This document shows, in pieces, positions 1-10,643 of a DNA stretch of 64,000 bases (position 1 is its first letter; each line of letters begins with the position of its first letter). Made by a program: the position numbers and the translations under genes. This DNA comes from Stomorhina lunata (lineage: Eukaryota > Arthropoda > Insecta > Diptera > Rhiniidae), in NCBI GenBank assembly GCA_933228675.1, contig OW121741.1:24337224-24401223 (forward strand). The letters are read 5' to 3'. The notes beneath the pieces are model-generated. The model was given only the letters and a program-made list of their open reading frames with translations, did not search any database and was not told where the DNA came from.

Positions 1-575
1 TTGAAATAAAATTGTTGGAAAAATATGAATTTTTTCAATATTTGAATAAAAAAATATCGAATATTATTCTTGCTAGTATTATTCAAATATTTTAAATTTT
101 GATATTTTTGTTTAGAATGAAGAATATTGGATTCAAAAATTTTCAAATAATTTTCTGAAAAATTTATTTATATTAAGAATAATAACTTATACTTTAATTT
201 AATTTCTTTTAGAAGGAATAAATCAAGCAAATAATTTAATTTAAAATTCATGAAATAGAATAACAATTATTCATATTAAGTAACAAATAATTGAAATAAT
301 TCAAAAAGTAGTTTTATTTTTTATTTTAATCACACTATACAGCTATGAAATTTACAAACATAACTATTAAGAATTATGTTCATAAACCAAAAGTAAAAGC
401 GTAGATTATCGACTGAACAAAAACAAACATTTTTCAGTTTTCATCTACCTTCTCCGCAAACATTTTTTGGCTTTTTATCAATAAATTGATCTGTTACATT
501 AATAAATAAATGTAACAGGTTTGGGATCAAATGCAAATACACTTCTTAGTGAATAATATTTACATCCCGACTAAT
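1..575. other. AT-rich stretch, no gene seen
   Basis: Very AT-rich sequence with many short A and T runs and frequent stops in all frames. A short ATAAATAAATGTAACA-like direct/inverted motif lies near 500. I see no coding region, RNA gene or transposon end. Confidence 0.6.
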
Positions 576-1430
576 TTGTTATTTTTTCAAAAAAATTTTC
601 TTTAAAAAAATTTTTGATAAAAAAATTTTCTCTAGAAAAATTTGTGATAAAAAAATGTTTGAAAAAAATTTTCTCTAGAAAAATTTTTGATATAAATTTT
701 TTCTGTAGAAAAATTTTTGATAAAAAAATTTTCTACAGAAAAATTTTCTAAAAAATTTTTGTTCAAATATTTTGTATAGAAAAATTTTTGATAAAAAAAT
801 TTTCTATATTAAAGTTTTTGATAAAAAAAAAATTGTATAGAAAAATTTTTAAAAAAATTTTCTATAGAAAAATTTTTGATTAAAAAATTTTTTATAGAAA
901 AATTTTTGGTACAAAAATTTTTTATAGAAAAAATATTTGATAAAGAAATTTTCTATAGAAAAGTTTTTGAAAAAAGAATTTTCTATAGAAAAATTTTTGA
1001 TAAAAAAATTTTTGAAAAAAATTTTCCATAGAAAAATTTTTGATAAAAAAATTTTAAATAGAAAAATTTTTGATAAAAAAATCGTTTATAAAAAAATTTT
1101 TGATAAAAGAATTTTCCATAGAAATATATTTGATAAAAAAATTCCCTAAAGAAAAATTTTTCATAAAAAAATTAAAACCCTTTCAATAAAAAATTTTCTA
1201 CAGAAAAATTTTTGATAAAAAAATTTTCTGTAGAAAAATTATTGTTAAAAAATTTTTTATAGAAAAATTTTTTTATAGAAAAATTTTCAATAAAAAAATT
1301 TTTGATGAAAAAATTTTCTATAGAAAAATTTTTGATAAAAAAAATTTCCTATAGAAATATATTTGATAAAAAATTTTCTATAAAAAAATTTTTAGAAAAA
1401 AATTTCTATAGCATAATTTAAAAAAAAACG
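576..1430. repeat. Imperfect 30-bp minisatellite with CTATAGAAAA core
   Basis: About 28 degenerate units of near 30 bp. Each is built from a TTTTTGATAAAAAAA segment followed by TTTTCTATAGAAAA, a perfect 14-bp palindrome. Units vary by small A/T-run length changes and point changes, such as CTACAG and CTGTAG for CTATAG, so the array looks old. The 70-residue open frame at 937-1149 (repeated K-F-D-K-K-I) is only the translated repeat. The same core recurs in arrays at 15.6, 37-44 and 62.4 kb. Confidence 0.9.
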
Positions 1431-2855
1431 GTTTTCAACAAAATGAGACAAACTACCCCACTGTGCCCTCACAAACAATTAAAACTAAGCTTCAAAATTC
1501 TAAAAGAAGTATAGCCAGAATTAAACTGACAGTCTGACATTTTGTTGATGTTAATTTCTCGCCTACTCCAGACACAAAAGCTATTATTAATTTTTTTTTT
1601 TTCTTTAAATCGCTCATCTCATATTTTCTATACAAAAGATGCTTTTATGTTCAAAAAAGGTATTAAATAAATTCAAAACTGTAATTTTATCTGCTCGTAC
1701 AAAAATAAAAACATAAATGAGTTTTTGTTACTCCCCTTAAATGGAAACTAAACATGATCATTAATAAAAATAATTGGTGCATTCAATCCGAAAAATAAAG
1801 AAGAGACGAGATTCATTCAAACCTCATAAAACACAATCAATGCTTAGCAAAAGCATCTGTTTGGCAAGGCAAACCCTTAGATTTTAAACCAAAAATTCGA
1901 AAAAAAAATTAAAATAATGAAAATCATTGATGAGGATAAATGATGATTTAACCAAACAAAGCATGAAGGTGGAACTACTGTAATTTAATATTAATTTGTT
2001 AAAATTTATTCGTATTCATTCGAAAGAAAAGGCGCCTTTTTCTTTGTTTTCTCAATATTTTTGAAAACTAACTGCTGCTGCTGTTGCTGCCGCTGTTCGA
2101 ACTAATCACCAGCGTAAAACATCAAACAGGATCTTTCGTTTCATTTTAATGGGGCCAAAATAATTTGTTCATACTTTTGATTTCAACAAATCTATGATAC
2201 CGATTATACCGCTTTGTTGTGATGAGTCTGCTGAAGGAGTGTTTGTGTCAAGATCCATCAATCATTGAAGCAAAAGATTTATAATAATAGCAATTGGGTA
2301 GAAATCTAAACGTTTTAATTGTTTTTTCTTCTTGGAGTGTTTATGGCATCTTGTAGAACTACCTGCCAAATTATACTTAAATTTTCTGAAAGCTTGATAA
2401 AAAAAATCTCTAATTGTTATCAGCGTTGGACCAATTGATCGTTTATCTTGAGCAGGCAGTAATTATGGGGTTTTAACAGAAAGACATTAAACAAACGGTA
2501 TTTCTAAATGGAAACTCAGAAAAGAGGATGGTATTGTTAGTTAGTTATTAAAAAAAAGAATATCGTTATCCTACTAAGACTTCGAAAGGATGTTCACCGA
2601 ATAACTAGAAAGTCAGATTTGAATGAACCATAAAGATGTTCTTCTCAGACCCTTAGCAATTACCAAATTCTGACCGAAAACCCGTTCTACGACCTTAAAA
2701 ACTTTTAAACCGTATTTGAGATAAAAACTATGTCTAATAAAATTCTACTTAACCTAACCTCGATTGTCGGTTAATAACCTCAGAACCGAGAACCGATTAA
2801 AAACCTCAGAACCGAGATATCGGTCAACTTCACTTAACGACAATCATAGCATTTG

Positions 2856-2891
2856 CGTATGTATAACGTGTACTCTGACGTTATACATACG
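2856..2891. repeat. Perfect 13-bp inverted repeat
   Basis: CGTATGTATAACG at 2856-2868 and its exact reverse complement CGTTATACATACG at 2879-2891 are separated by 10 bases, so this could form a hairpin. It lies just upstream of the 83-bp duplication. It could be a remnant of a small inverted-repeat element; function unknown. Confidence 0.7.
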
Positions 2892-2943
2892 TACAATAAA
2901 TGATTCGGACCTTATTAACTCCATATTTATTTATGGTGACAGG

Positions 2944-3107
2944 GATACAGTCCAACACAACCCGAAGTCTGTTGTCGGAAATACTAGATGACCGATTTTT
3001 TAAAAAGTTACTTACTATTGGAAAATGATACAGTCCAACATAACCCAAAGTCTGTTGCCGGAAACACTAGATGTCCAATTTTTTTTTAAAGTTACTTAAT
3101 ATTGAAA
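2944..3107. repeat. Two-copy 83-bp tandem duplication
   Basis: The segment beginning GATACAGTCCAACA at 2944 recurs at 3027 with the same downstream order (AAGTCTGTTG, CGGAAA, ACTAGATG, AGTTACTTA). The copies differ at roughly ten positions, so the duplication is not recent. No coding potential is evident. Confidence 0.75.
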
Positions 3108-3929
3108 AGTTAAAAATACTCAAGAAAAATTTAATATTGGATCAAGAATCAACTTTACTTTAAACCTTTATCACTGGATCAATTCTATGAATTGCTGTTG
3201 AAAAACTGTAGGGTATTTCTATTTCGATACTGCTAAATCATCTACTCTTCTTCCATTTTCTTTCAGACTATTTAAATAATTATTTTATGTATATAGTTTT
3301 AATAACATTTCAATAGAAAATTATTAGTTCTTGTCTAACTATCTCTGCCTCATCTCTGTTATTATATCTTCCCCATATTAAATTGATCTTATCGTGAGTT
3401 CTTTCATTCATGTTGTGCTAATTGTGTATATTTTTATAAGCCATAATTATGTTTTGATATGATATAAAATGATACCATGTTAACCCAACATAATCACAGC
3501 TTTCCTAAGTTAAGTCTATAATTTGGTTGAGCTTAATATGCATTTAATAAATTGTTAGTGTTTTTCTGTTGGACTATCTGGACGGTTAGAAATGATAACG
3601 CCTTTTTCATTTATATGTTAATGGATTTCAGGTTTTTTAAAATGGAAGAGGAGGTAGAGTTTAGAAACTGACGATGGTACATATGATGTTTGAAAGAAAG
3701 CTGTTGAAAAATTTTATGGCTTTTGATGATTACATATGTTGGATTTTATCAATGACCATTAAGATTATATTTCAAAAAGATGCCGTTAGTTTAGAGATTT
3801 AGTTTATCATAAAATTAGTATAGATTCCAAGAATTCTTAAAGATGGTTTGATAAAGTTCGAGATGAAGTTTTTAGAAAGATTGATTTGAAAGATAAGACT
3901 TTTTAAGTAATAAAATTACTAACACAGAG

Positions 3930-6084
3930 ACTTTTAAATTTTTTTAAACAAAAATTTCCTATAGATTTGCAAATTTTTGAAAAATTTCCTATAAAAATAG
4001 CAAATTTTTAAAAAATTTCCTATGAAAATAGCCAATTTTTGAAAAACTTCCTATTAAAATAGGAAATTTTTGAAAAATTTCCTATAAAAATAGGAAATTT
4101 TAGAAAAATTTCCTATAAAAATAGGAAATTTTTGAAAAATTTCCTATAAAAATAGGAAATTTTTGAAAAATTTCCTATAAAAATAGGAAATTTTTGAAAA
4201 ATTTCCTATAAAAATAGGAAATTTTTGAAAAATTTCCTATAAAAATAGGAAATTTTTGAAAAATTTCCTATAAAAATAGGAAATTTTTGAAAAATTTCCT
4301 ATAAAAATAGGAAATTTTTGAAAAATTTCCTATAAAAATAGGAAATTTTTGAAAAATTTTCTATAAAAATAGGAAATTTTTGAAAAATTTCCTATAAAAA
4401 TAGGAAATTTTTGAAAATATTCCTATAAAAATAGGAAATTTTTGAAAAATTTCCTATAAAAATAGGAAATTTTTGAAAAATTTCCTATAAAAATAGGAAA
4501 TTTTTGAAAAATTTCCTATAAAAATAGGAAATTTTTGAAAAATTTCCTATAAAAATAGGAAATTTTTGAAAAATTTCCTATAAAAATAGGAAATTTTTGA
4601 AAAATTTCCTATAAAAATAGGAAATTTTTGAAAAATTTCCTATAAAAATAGGAAATTTTTGAAAAATTTCCTATAAAAATAGGAAATTTTTGAAAAATTT
4701 CCTATAAAAATAGAAAATTTTTGAAAAATTTTCTATAAAAATAGAAAATTTTTGAAAAATTTCCTATAAAAATAGGAAATTTTTGAAAAATTTCCTATAA
4801 AAATAGGAAATTTTTGAAGAATTTCCTATAAAAATAGAAAATTTTTGAAAAATTTCCTATAAAAATAGGAAATTTTTGAAAAATTTCCTATAAAAATAGG
4901 AAATTTTTGAAAAATTTCCTATAAAAATAGGAAATTTTTGAAAAATTTCCTATAAAAATAGGAAATTTTTGAAAAATTTCCTATAAAAATAGGAAATTTT
5001 TGAAAAATTTCCTATAAAAATAGGAAATTTTTGAAAAATTTCCTATAAAAATAGGAAATTTTTGAAAAATTTCCTATAAAAATAGGAAATTTTTGAAAAA
5101 TTTCCTATAAAAATAGGAAATTTTTGAAAAATTTCCTATAAAAATAGGAAATTTTTGAAAAATTTCCTATAAAAATAGGAAATTTTTGAAAAATTTCCTA
5201 TAAAAATAGGAAATTTTTGAAAAATTTCCTATAAAAATAGGAAATTTTTGAAAAATTTCCTATAAAAATAGGAAATTTTTGAAAAATTTCCTATAAAAAT
5301 AGGAAATTTTTGAAAAATTTCCTATAAAAATAGGAAATTTTTGAAAAATTTCCTATAAAAATAGGAAATTTTTGAAAAATTTCCTATAAAAATAGGAAAT
5401 TTTTGAAAAATTTCCTATAAAAATAGGAAATTTTTGAAAAATTTCCTATAAAAATAGGAAATTTTTGAAAAATTTCCTATAAAAATAGGAAATTTTTGAA
5501 AAATTTCCTATTAAAATAGGAAATTTTTGAAAAATTTCCTATAAAAATAGGAAATTTTTGAAAAATTTCCTATAAAAATAGGAAATTTTTGAAAAATTTC
5601 CTATAAAAATAGGAAATTTTTGAAAAATTTCCTATAAAAATAGGAAATTTTTGAAAAATTTCCTATAAAAATAGGAAATTTTTGAAAAATTTCCTATAAA
5701 AATAGGAAATTTTTGAAAAATTTCCTATAAAAATAGGAAATTTTTGAATAATTTCCTATTAAAATAGGAAATTTTTGAAAAATTTCCTATAAAAATAGGA
5801 AATTTTTGAAAAATTTCCTATAAAAATAGGAAATTTTTGAAAAATTTCCTATAAAAATAGGAAATTTTTGAAAAATTTCCCATAAAAATAGTAAATTATT
5901 GAAAATTTATCTACAAAAATGGGAAATTTTTAAAAAATTTCCTACAAAAATATTAAATTTTTGAAAAAGATCCTATAAAAATAGGAAATTTTTGAAAAAT
6001 TTCCTATAAAAATAGGAAATTTTTGAAAAATTTCCTATAAAAATAGGAAATTTTTGAAAAATTTCCTATAAAAATTGGAAATTT
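3930..6084. repeat. 31-bp minisatellite, whole-unit palindrome (about 69 copies)
   Basis: The dominant unit is 31 bp and consists of a 13-bp arm AAAAATTTCCTAT, a loop AAAA, the exact complementary arm ATAGGAAATTTTT and one spacer G. Nearly the whole repeat is therefore a perfect stem-loop. Units from about 4060 to 5870 are almost identical, while both edges (3945-4050 and 5880-5990) carry many substitutions, the pattern expected of unequal exchange. Occasional variants are TTTTCTAT and CTATTAAAATAGG. No protein is proposed. Confidence 0.95.
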
Positions 6085-6990
6085 TTGAAAAATTTCCTAT
6101 TAAAAAATAGCAAATTTTTGAAAAATTTCCTATTAAAAAATAGCAAATTTTTGAAAAATTTCGTATTAAAAAATAGCAAATTTTTGAAAAATTTCCTATT
6201 AAAAAATAGCAAATTTTTGAAAAATTTCCTATTAAAAAATAGCAAATTTTTGAAAAATTTCCTATTAAAAAATAGCAAATTTTTTAAAAATTTCCTATTA
6301 AAAAATAGCAAATTTTTGAAAAATTTCCTATTAAAAAATAGCAAATTTTTGAAAAATTTCCTATTAAAAAATAGCAAATTTTTGAAAAATTTCCTATTAA
6401 AAAATAGCAAATTTTTGAAAAATTTCCTATTAAAAAATAGCAAATTTTTGCAAAATTTCCTATTAAAAAATAGCAAATTTTTGCAAAATTTCCTATTAAA
6501 AAATAGCAAATTTTTGAAAAATTTCCTATTAAAAAATAGCAAATTTTTTAAAAATTTCCTATTAAAAAATAGGAAATTTTTGCAAAATTTGCTATTAAAA
6601 AATAGCAAATTTTTGCAAAATTTCCTATTAAAAAATAGCAAATTTTTGAAAAATTTCCTATTAAAAATAGCAAATTTTTGAAAAATTTCCTATTAAAAAA
6701 TAGCAAATTTTTGAAAAATTTCCTATTAAAAAATAGAAAATTTTTGAAAAATTTCCTATTAAAAAATAGCAAATTTTTGAAAAATTTCCTATTAAAAAAT
6801 AGCAAATTTTTGAAAAATTTCCTATTGAAAAATAGCGAATTTTTGAAAAATTTCCTATTAAAAAATAGCAAATTTTTGAAAAATTTTCTTTAAAAATAGC
6901 AAATTTTTTAAAAATTTCCTATTAAAAAATAGCAAATTTTTGAAAAATTTCTTATTAAAAAATAGCAATTTTTTGAAAAATTTCCTATAA
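6085..6990. repeat. 33-bp variant minisatellite (about 27 copies)
   Basis: Directly continuous with the preceding 31-bp array, but the unit is now 33 bp: CCTATTAAAAAATAGC followed by AAATTTTTGAAAAATTT. The stem is CTATT/AATAG. Because 33 is a multiple of three, the array is open in frames on both strands (for example 6085-6681 plus and 6066-6641 minus), giving an 11-residue periodic translation. These frames are by-products of the unit length. Some units carry TTTTTGC in place of TTTTTGA (6450-6490, 6585-6620). Confidence 0.93.
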
Positions 6991-8107
6991 TTTAAATAAA
7001 TTCATAAGCTTTTAAGAAAAATCTTACCCTTATTTAAAAATTCCTTTAAGATATTTTATTTTATTGTGATATTCAAATTATCCTATCAAATATTCACACA
7101 CATTAAGGTATTTTCTAAGTGGATACTTCTAACAAATTTGTTAAGCATTTTTGAGTTTGATCCTGGGAATTTATAATTGGCATATGATTTTTATGCCAAA
7201 AACAATATCGACAAGATATCCTGCTGTTTAAAAAATAAATCCATAATTATATAAATCTCAACGTAAGTCCTTTTTCTGGCAGGATCTAAAACTAAAATCA
7301 ATCAATTGTAGCCTAATCGAAGGGTTGATAAGTTACCTTTTTCCAATTTTAAATTAATTTCTAGTTGATTAGCATTTTGTTATAATTCCATTCCTATTAA
7401 AACAACTGACACCCTGTGGTTCTTTAGGCACACTACAATGAATCTTAAAGAAACCCTAGAAGAAGGTAAAAAAGGTCCCCATAAAGAACAATTACACTCA
7501 GGTCATTTCAAAAAGAAAACGTCTTAACAAAAAAAAAACCCATCTACAAAAACTAAAGGTAACATGATTAAGAAATTTAACACTTATTCGTTTTCGAAAA
7601 CCTAAAAAAGGTCTTTGAGGTCGATTATTAATCAATTGAAGCTGAAAATTGAGTCTTTTGTTTGATTCGAATTTTTTTTTTTTGAAATGAAAACAGGATG
7701 TCAATATTTTAAACAAAGACATTTTTAAAATATTGTTTTCTTCTTCTTTTTGGATATAAAATTAATTTATGTAGTTTTTTCGTAAAAAGGACTTTTTGAT
7801 AGGCATAGTCTTATCTATTTCATTATCATAGGGATTACAAATGTTAAACACTTTGAACAAAACTTCTAAAATGTTTAACTAATTACAAATGTCTCATAAA
7901 CTATGACAATAGGGGTTTCTTAATTTTAGTTCAGGGCAAGTTTTAAAAGTGTAATATAAATGGGGTTTGGTTTGGGAACGTGAGCTGAAAATATAATATT
8001 GCCCAGCCAATAATATTGTTTCTACGAACTTTTTCCCGAAGATGATAAGTAATATATAATTCTGTTTCATTTGTAGTCTCGAATATATTTATAAGTTTTA
8101 TATCCGA
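6991..8107. other. Unique AT-rich DNA, no gene seen
   Basis: Stop-rich in all frames apart from short chance frames (74 codons at 7498-7722 minus, 79 codons at 7943-8182 minus). I recognise no domain in either. The boundary with the LINE fragment is placed just before 8114, where non-LINE sequence changes to the conserved reverse-transcriptase tail. Confidence 0.5.
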
Positions 8108-8113
8108 CCGAAA

Positions 8114-8605
8114 ATGGAATACAACTCTCATGTATGGGCCGGTGCTACAAAGTCTATTTTGGAGCTTCTCGACCGTGTACAAGAGAGGGCGAAGGTGCTT
8201 ATCGGTGACAGTAGGGTAGCCAACTATATTGCCTCATTGGAGCATCGTCGTAATGTGGGTTGCGTTTCACTGTTCTATCGCTACTACAATGGCATGTGCT
8301 CAAACGAAATTAGGGATCTTGTTCCAGAAACCCGTACATTTCTTCGTAGCACACGTAAAATGGAATACAACTCTCATGTATGGGCCGGTGCTTCAAAGTC
8401 TATTTTGGAGCTTCTCGACCGTGTACAAGAGAGGGCGAAGGTGCTTATCGGTGACAGTAGGGTAGCCAACTATATTGCCTCATTGGAGCATCGTCCTAAT
8501 GTGGGTTGCGTTTCACTGTTCTATCGCTACTACAATGGCATGTGCTCAAACGAAATTAGGGATCTTGTTCCAGAAACCCGTACATTTCTTCGTAGCACAC
8601 GTAAC
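8114..8605 (+). repeat. Two-copy 246-bp in-frame duplication inside the LINE fragment
   Basis: 8114-8359 and 8360-8605 align without gaps and differ at about two positions (GCTACAAAG against GCTTCAAAG; CGTCGTAAT against CGTCCTAAT). 246 bp is exactly 82 codons, so the frame is kept. The junction joins CACACGTAA to AATGGAATAC, with a few shared bases. The copies are near-identical, so the event is recent or an assembly duplication. Confidence 0.92.
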
Positions 8606-8812
8606 TCAACAAGGGCTCATCCCTTTGTAGTCGATTTTCCAGTGGATCGCACGACGCACTATAGAGAAAACTCGTTTTTTAGCCGCACAGCACGAATGTG
8701 GAATAAACTTCCTGCATCAGTCTTCCCCTCTAATTATGATATCCAAAGATTCAAATCGAATATACACAAACACTACTCCCTCTATCCTCCTTCCCACAAC
8801 CTTTTTTCCTAG
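8114..8812 (+). pseudogene. LINE reverse transcriptase, C-terminal fragment with internal duplication
   Basis: An open frame of 232 codons matching the tail of LINE reverse transcriptases, beyond the catalytic palm domain. Motifs seen are MEYNSHVWAG, a leucine-rich LLDRVQERA helix, VGCVSLFYRYYNG and the terminal block RTARMWNKLPASVFP followed by a K-S-N stretch. This tail is characteristic of jockey/CR1-like elements; clade assignment from memory is uncertain. Residues 1-82 and 83-164 are near-identical copies. No polymerase motif such as YADD is present, so it cannot be an active enzyme. The first ATG is an internal methionine of the parent protein and not a genuine start. It is open throughout, which suggests recent insertion. 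Confidence 0.85.
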
Positions 8813-8884
8813 TTCCATCACATTGCATATGCATACGTAGGGGTCATCCCCTGAGTGTTGGTCCAATAATAAAAAAAAAATATT

Positions 8885-9044
8885 CTTCCCCTCCAATTAT
8901 GATGTCCAAAGGTTCAAATCGAATATCCACAAACACTACTCCCTCTATACTCCTTCCCACAACCTTTTTTCCTAGTTCCTTCACATTGCATATGCATACG
9001 TAGGGGTCATTCCCTGAGTGTTGGTCCAATAATAAAAAAAAAAA
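8885..9044 (+). mobile_element. Second, severely 5'-truncated LINE tail
   Basis: Repeats the last roughly 160 bp of the adjacent LINE: the last coding segment, the GCATATGCATACG 3' UTR and the AATAATAAAA tail. It has about seven substitutions over about 150 bp, so it is not a simple fresh tandem duplicate. The octamer TATTCTTC occurs directly after the first copy's tail (8881-8888) and again after this one's tail (9045-9052), consistent with a target-site duplication. The CTTC at the 5' junction is shared by target and element, a common microhomology at truncated LINE insertions. Confidence 0.8.
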
Positions 9045-10150
9045 TATTCTTCATTTCTTAGAAAATTTTGGCATTGAAATCGGGCAAATCGGTTTACTTT
9101 TGACCATAGCTCCCGCATAACCTCGTCTAGGCTAATCGCTTATTTGCTAATAAATGACAAATTATAACAGCTATGATGACAAAATTTGGTATCTAAAAGT
9201 TTTACATAAGCACTAGGCAGCATATAAAATTTCATCGTTCATCTGTTCATATTTAACCATAGCTCCCATACAAAAAACTTACGGAAACAGCCAAAATTCT
9301 ACCTGAAATACACTTAAATGCCAATAAATGATAAACTGTAATAGCTTTGGCCACTAAATTTAGCAAAAGGAAGTCTCATGTGAATACCAGTAAGTGTGCA
9401 AAATTTTGTCACAATCGGTCACCATTTGACCATAGCTCCCATATAAAAAACCTACGGAAATACAAAAATTCAAAAAGAAAAGGGGGGCTATATGTCCGTC
9501 TGTCAGTCAGATAAAAGCGCAATAGCGTTTTAACGAAAAGAGCTTGAGGGACAAAATTTTACAAAAGTATTTCCGATATCTGGAGAAAGTTGTGTATTGA
9601 AAATGGACAAAATCGGTTCGCATTTAGTTAGAGCTCCCATATAACCCCTCCCCGGGAAACACGTAAATGCTGATAAATTGAATACAATTGTAATAGCTAT
9701 GACGACTAAATTTAGAATAGGGAAGTTTTATGGAACTATTGGTCAGTATATCAAATTTTATGGAAATCGGTCTGTATTTGGCTATAGCTTTCATATAAAA
9801 AACACTCCCGGAAACCCAAAGAAATGTAGCAAAGGCCAGTTAAAAGCTATTAAATTAGAAACTATGACAGCTATGGTCACTAAATTTTGTAAGAATAAGC
9901 TCTATATAAATACCAGCAATCGGTCAACATTTGGCTATAATTCTTATATATAACATCCCCTTTTTATATACAATCAAAAAAATTTGGAGGTTCAGTCAGC
10001 ATATTAAGATTGCACCAATGCCTAGACTTTATAAGCGGTAGATGCCTTAGGAACTCTTAACAAAATATATGGACCTGTGAATAACCTTTCACAGCCCTAA
10101 AAATCTTTTATATTTGACCCAATTGGCGAAAGTTAGATGGATCCAAAGGT
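9045..10150 (-). mobile_element. Family 1 dispersed element, partial, minus strand
   Basis: The reverse complement of this stretch follows the same order as the plus-strand copies at 26.3-28.7 and 46.1-48.5 kb. It shows repeated blocks with GACCATAGCTCCCATA (for example 9100, 9255, 9430), then the GTCCGTCTGTCAG tract (about 9495-9510), CTCCCCGGGAAACA (about 9645) and the AATTTGGAGGTTCAG/TAGACTTTATAAGCGG end region. The end with GGTGGGTATA and the main GACR site are absent, replaced at 9045 by the LINE insertion. It has no coding capacity; the 91-codon frame at 9678-9953 is a by-product. Confidence 0.8.
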
Positions 10151-10643
10151 TTTATATACCCGAGGTAGAGTACACTTTGCTGCCGACAAATACGTTCTTA
10201 AACATTGATCTAAAAGCTTTACACCTCTTCTATTAGTCTTGTAGTTTAGAAATTGCAGAGTTAATACCACTGTGCACCACTAACTTTATTTGCACATATT
10301 ACTCTCCAATCCTCCAATATTTACCTTCAAAATGCTATGGGAGGCAAAGTATTCAGAGTTTTTAAGGGCTATGTATTAAAGCTTGATATACGTGTTTAGT
10401 ATCATTGGATCGGGAAAGACCAGGAGATGAATAAAATTAAAAATCTTTTTTAAGTGAGTTAATCTTTTTACACTTTGTATCGTAAAACAAAAAAATATTA
10501 TTTTTCTACTTTTGTAAGGAAAATAATTTAAATTTTTGATATTTTGTAGAAATGACATGGATACAGATATCGCAATGAAATTTTGTAGTTATGTAGACCG
10601 ATAAGATCTAAAAGCAATAAACTATTATTAACCAATTTTAACT
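10151..10643. other. Unique DNA, no gene seen
   Basis: AT-rich with no recognisable coding or RNA feature. The 60-codon minus frame at 10376-10558 has no recognisable domain. This part may include the decayed end of the preceding family 1 copy (up to about 10200) but I cannot place a terminus. Confidence 0.45.

Larger units (their letters stand above)
1431..3929. other. Unique AT-rich DNA without a recognisable gene
   Basis: No coding region could be supported. It holds a short CTG-type trinucleotide run at about 2071-2098 (CTGCTGCTGCTGTTGCTGCC), a nearby repeated AACCTCAGAACCGAG motif at about 2776-2815, and the inverted repeat and 83-bp duplication listed separately. The 75-codon frame at 2764-2991 crosses these repeats and is unlikely to be real. 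Confidence 0.5.
8108..8880 (+). mobile_element. 3' portion of a jockey/CR1-like LINE (non-LTR retrotransposon)
   Basis: A 5'-truncated copy comprising the end of the reverse-transcriptase ORF, a short 3' UTR of about 60 bp with GCATATGCATACGTAGGGG, and an AATAATAAAAAAAAAA tail ending at 8880. 5' truncation and an A-rich tail are the usual outcome of target-primed reverse transcription. The right flank, 9045 onward after a second nested copy, is a minus-strand family 1 element, so this LINE inserted into it. The left flank does not match family 1, so the left junction has been rearranged or lost. Confidence 0.8.

Noticed and set aside
2071..2098. CTG trinucleotide run as a possible polyglutamine/opa coding exon
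   Set aside because: Too short, interrupted, and flanking frames contain stops.
3930..6990. CRISPR array, because of regular spacing and palindromic repeat
   Set aside because: There are no unique spacers; the whole unit is repeated. The context is eukaryotic and no cas genes exist.
7943..8182. 79-codon minus-strand frame overlapping the LINE fragment
   Set aside because: Antisense shadow of the LINE sequence with no recognised domain.
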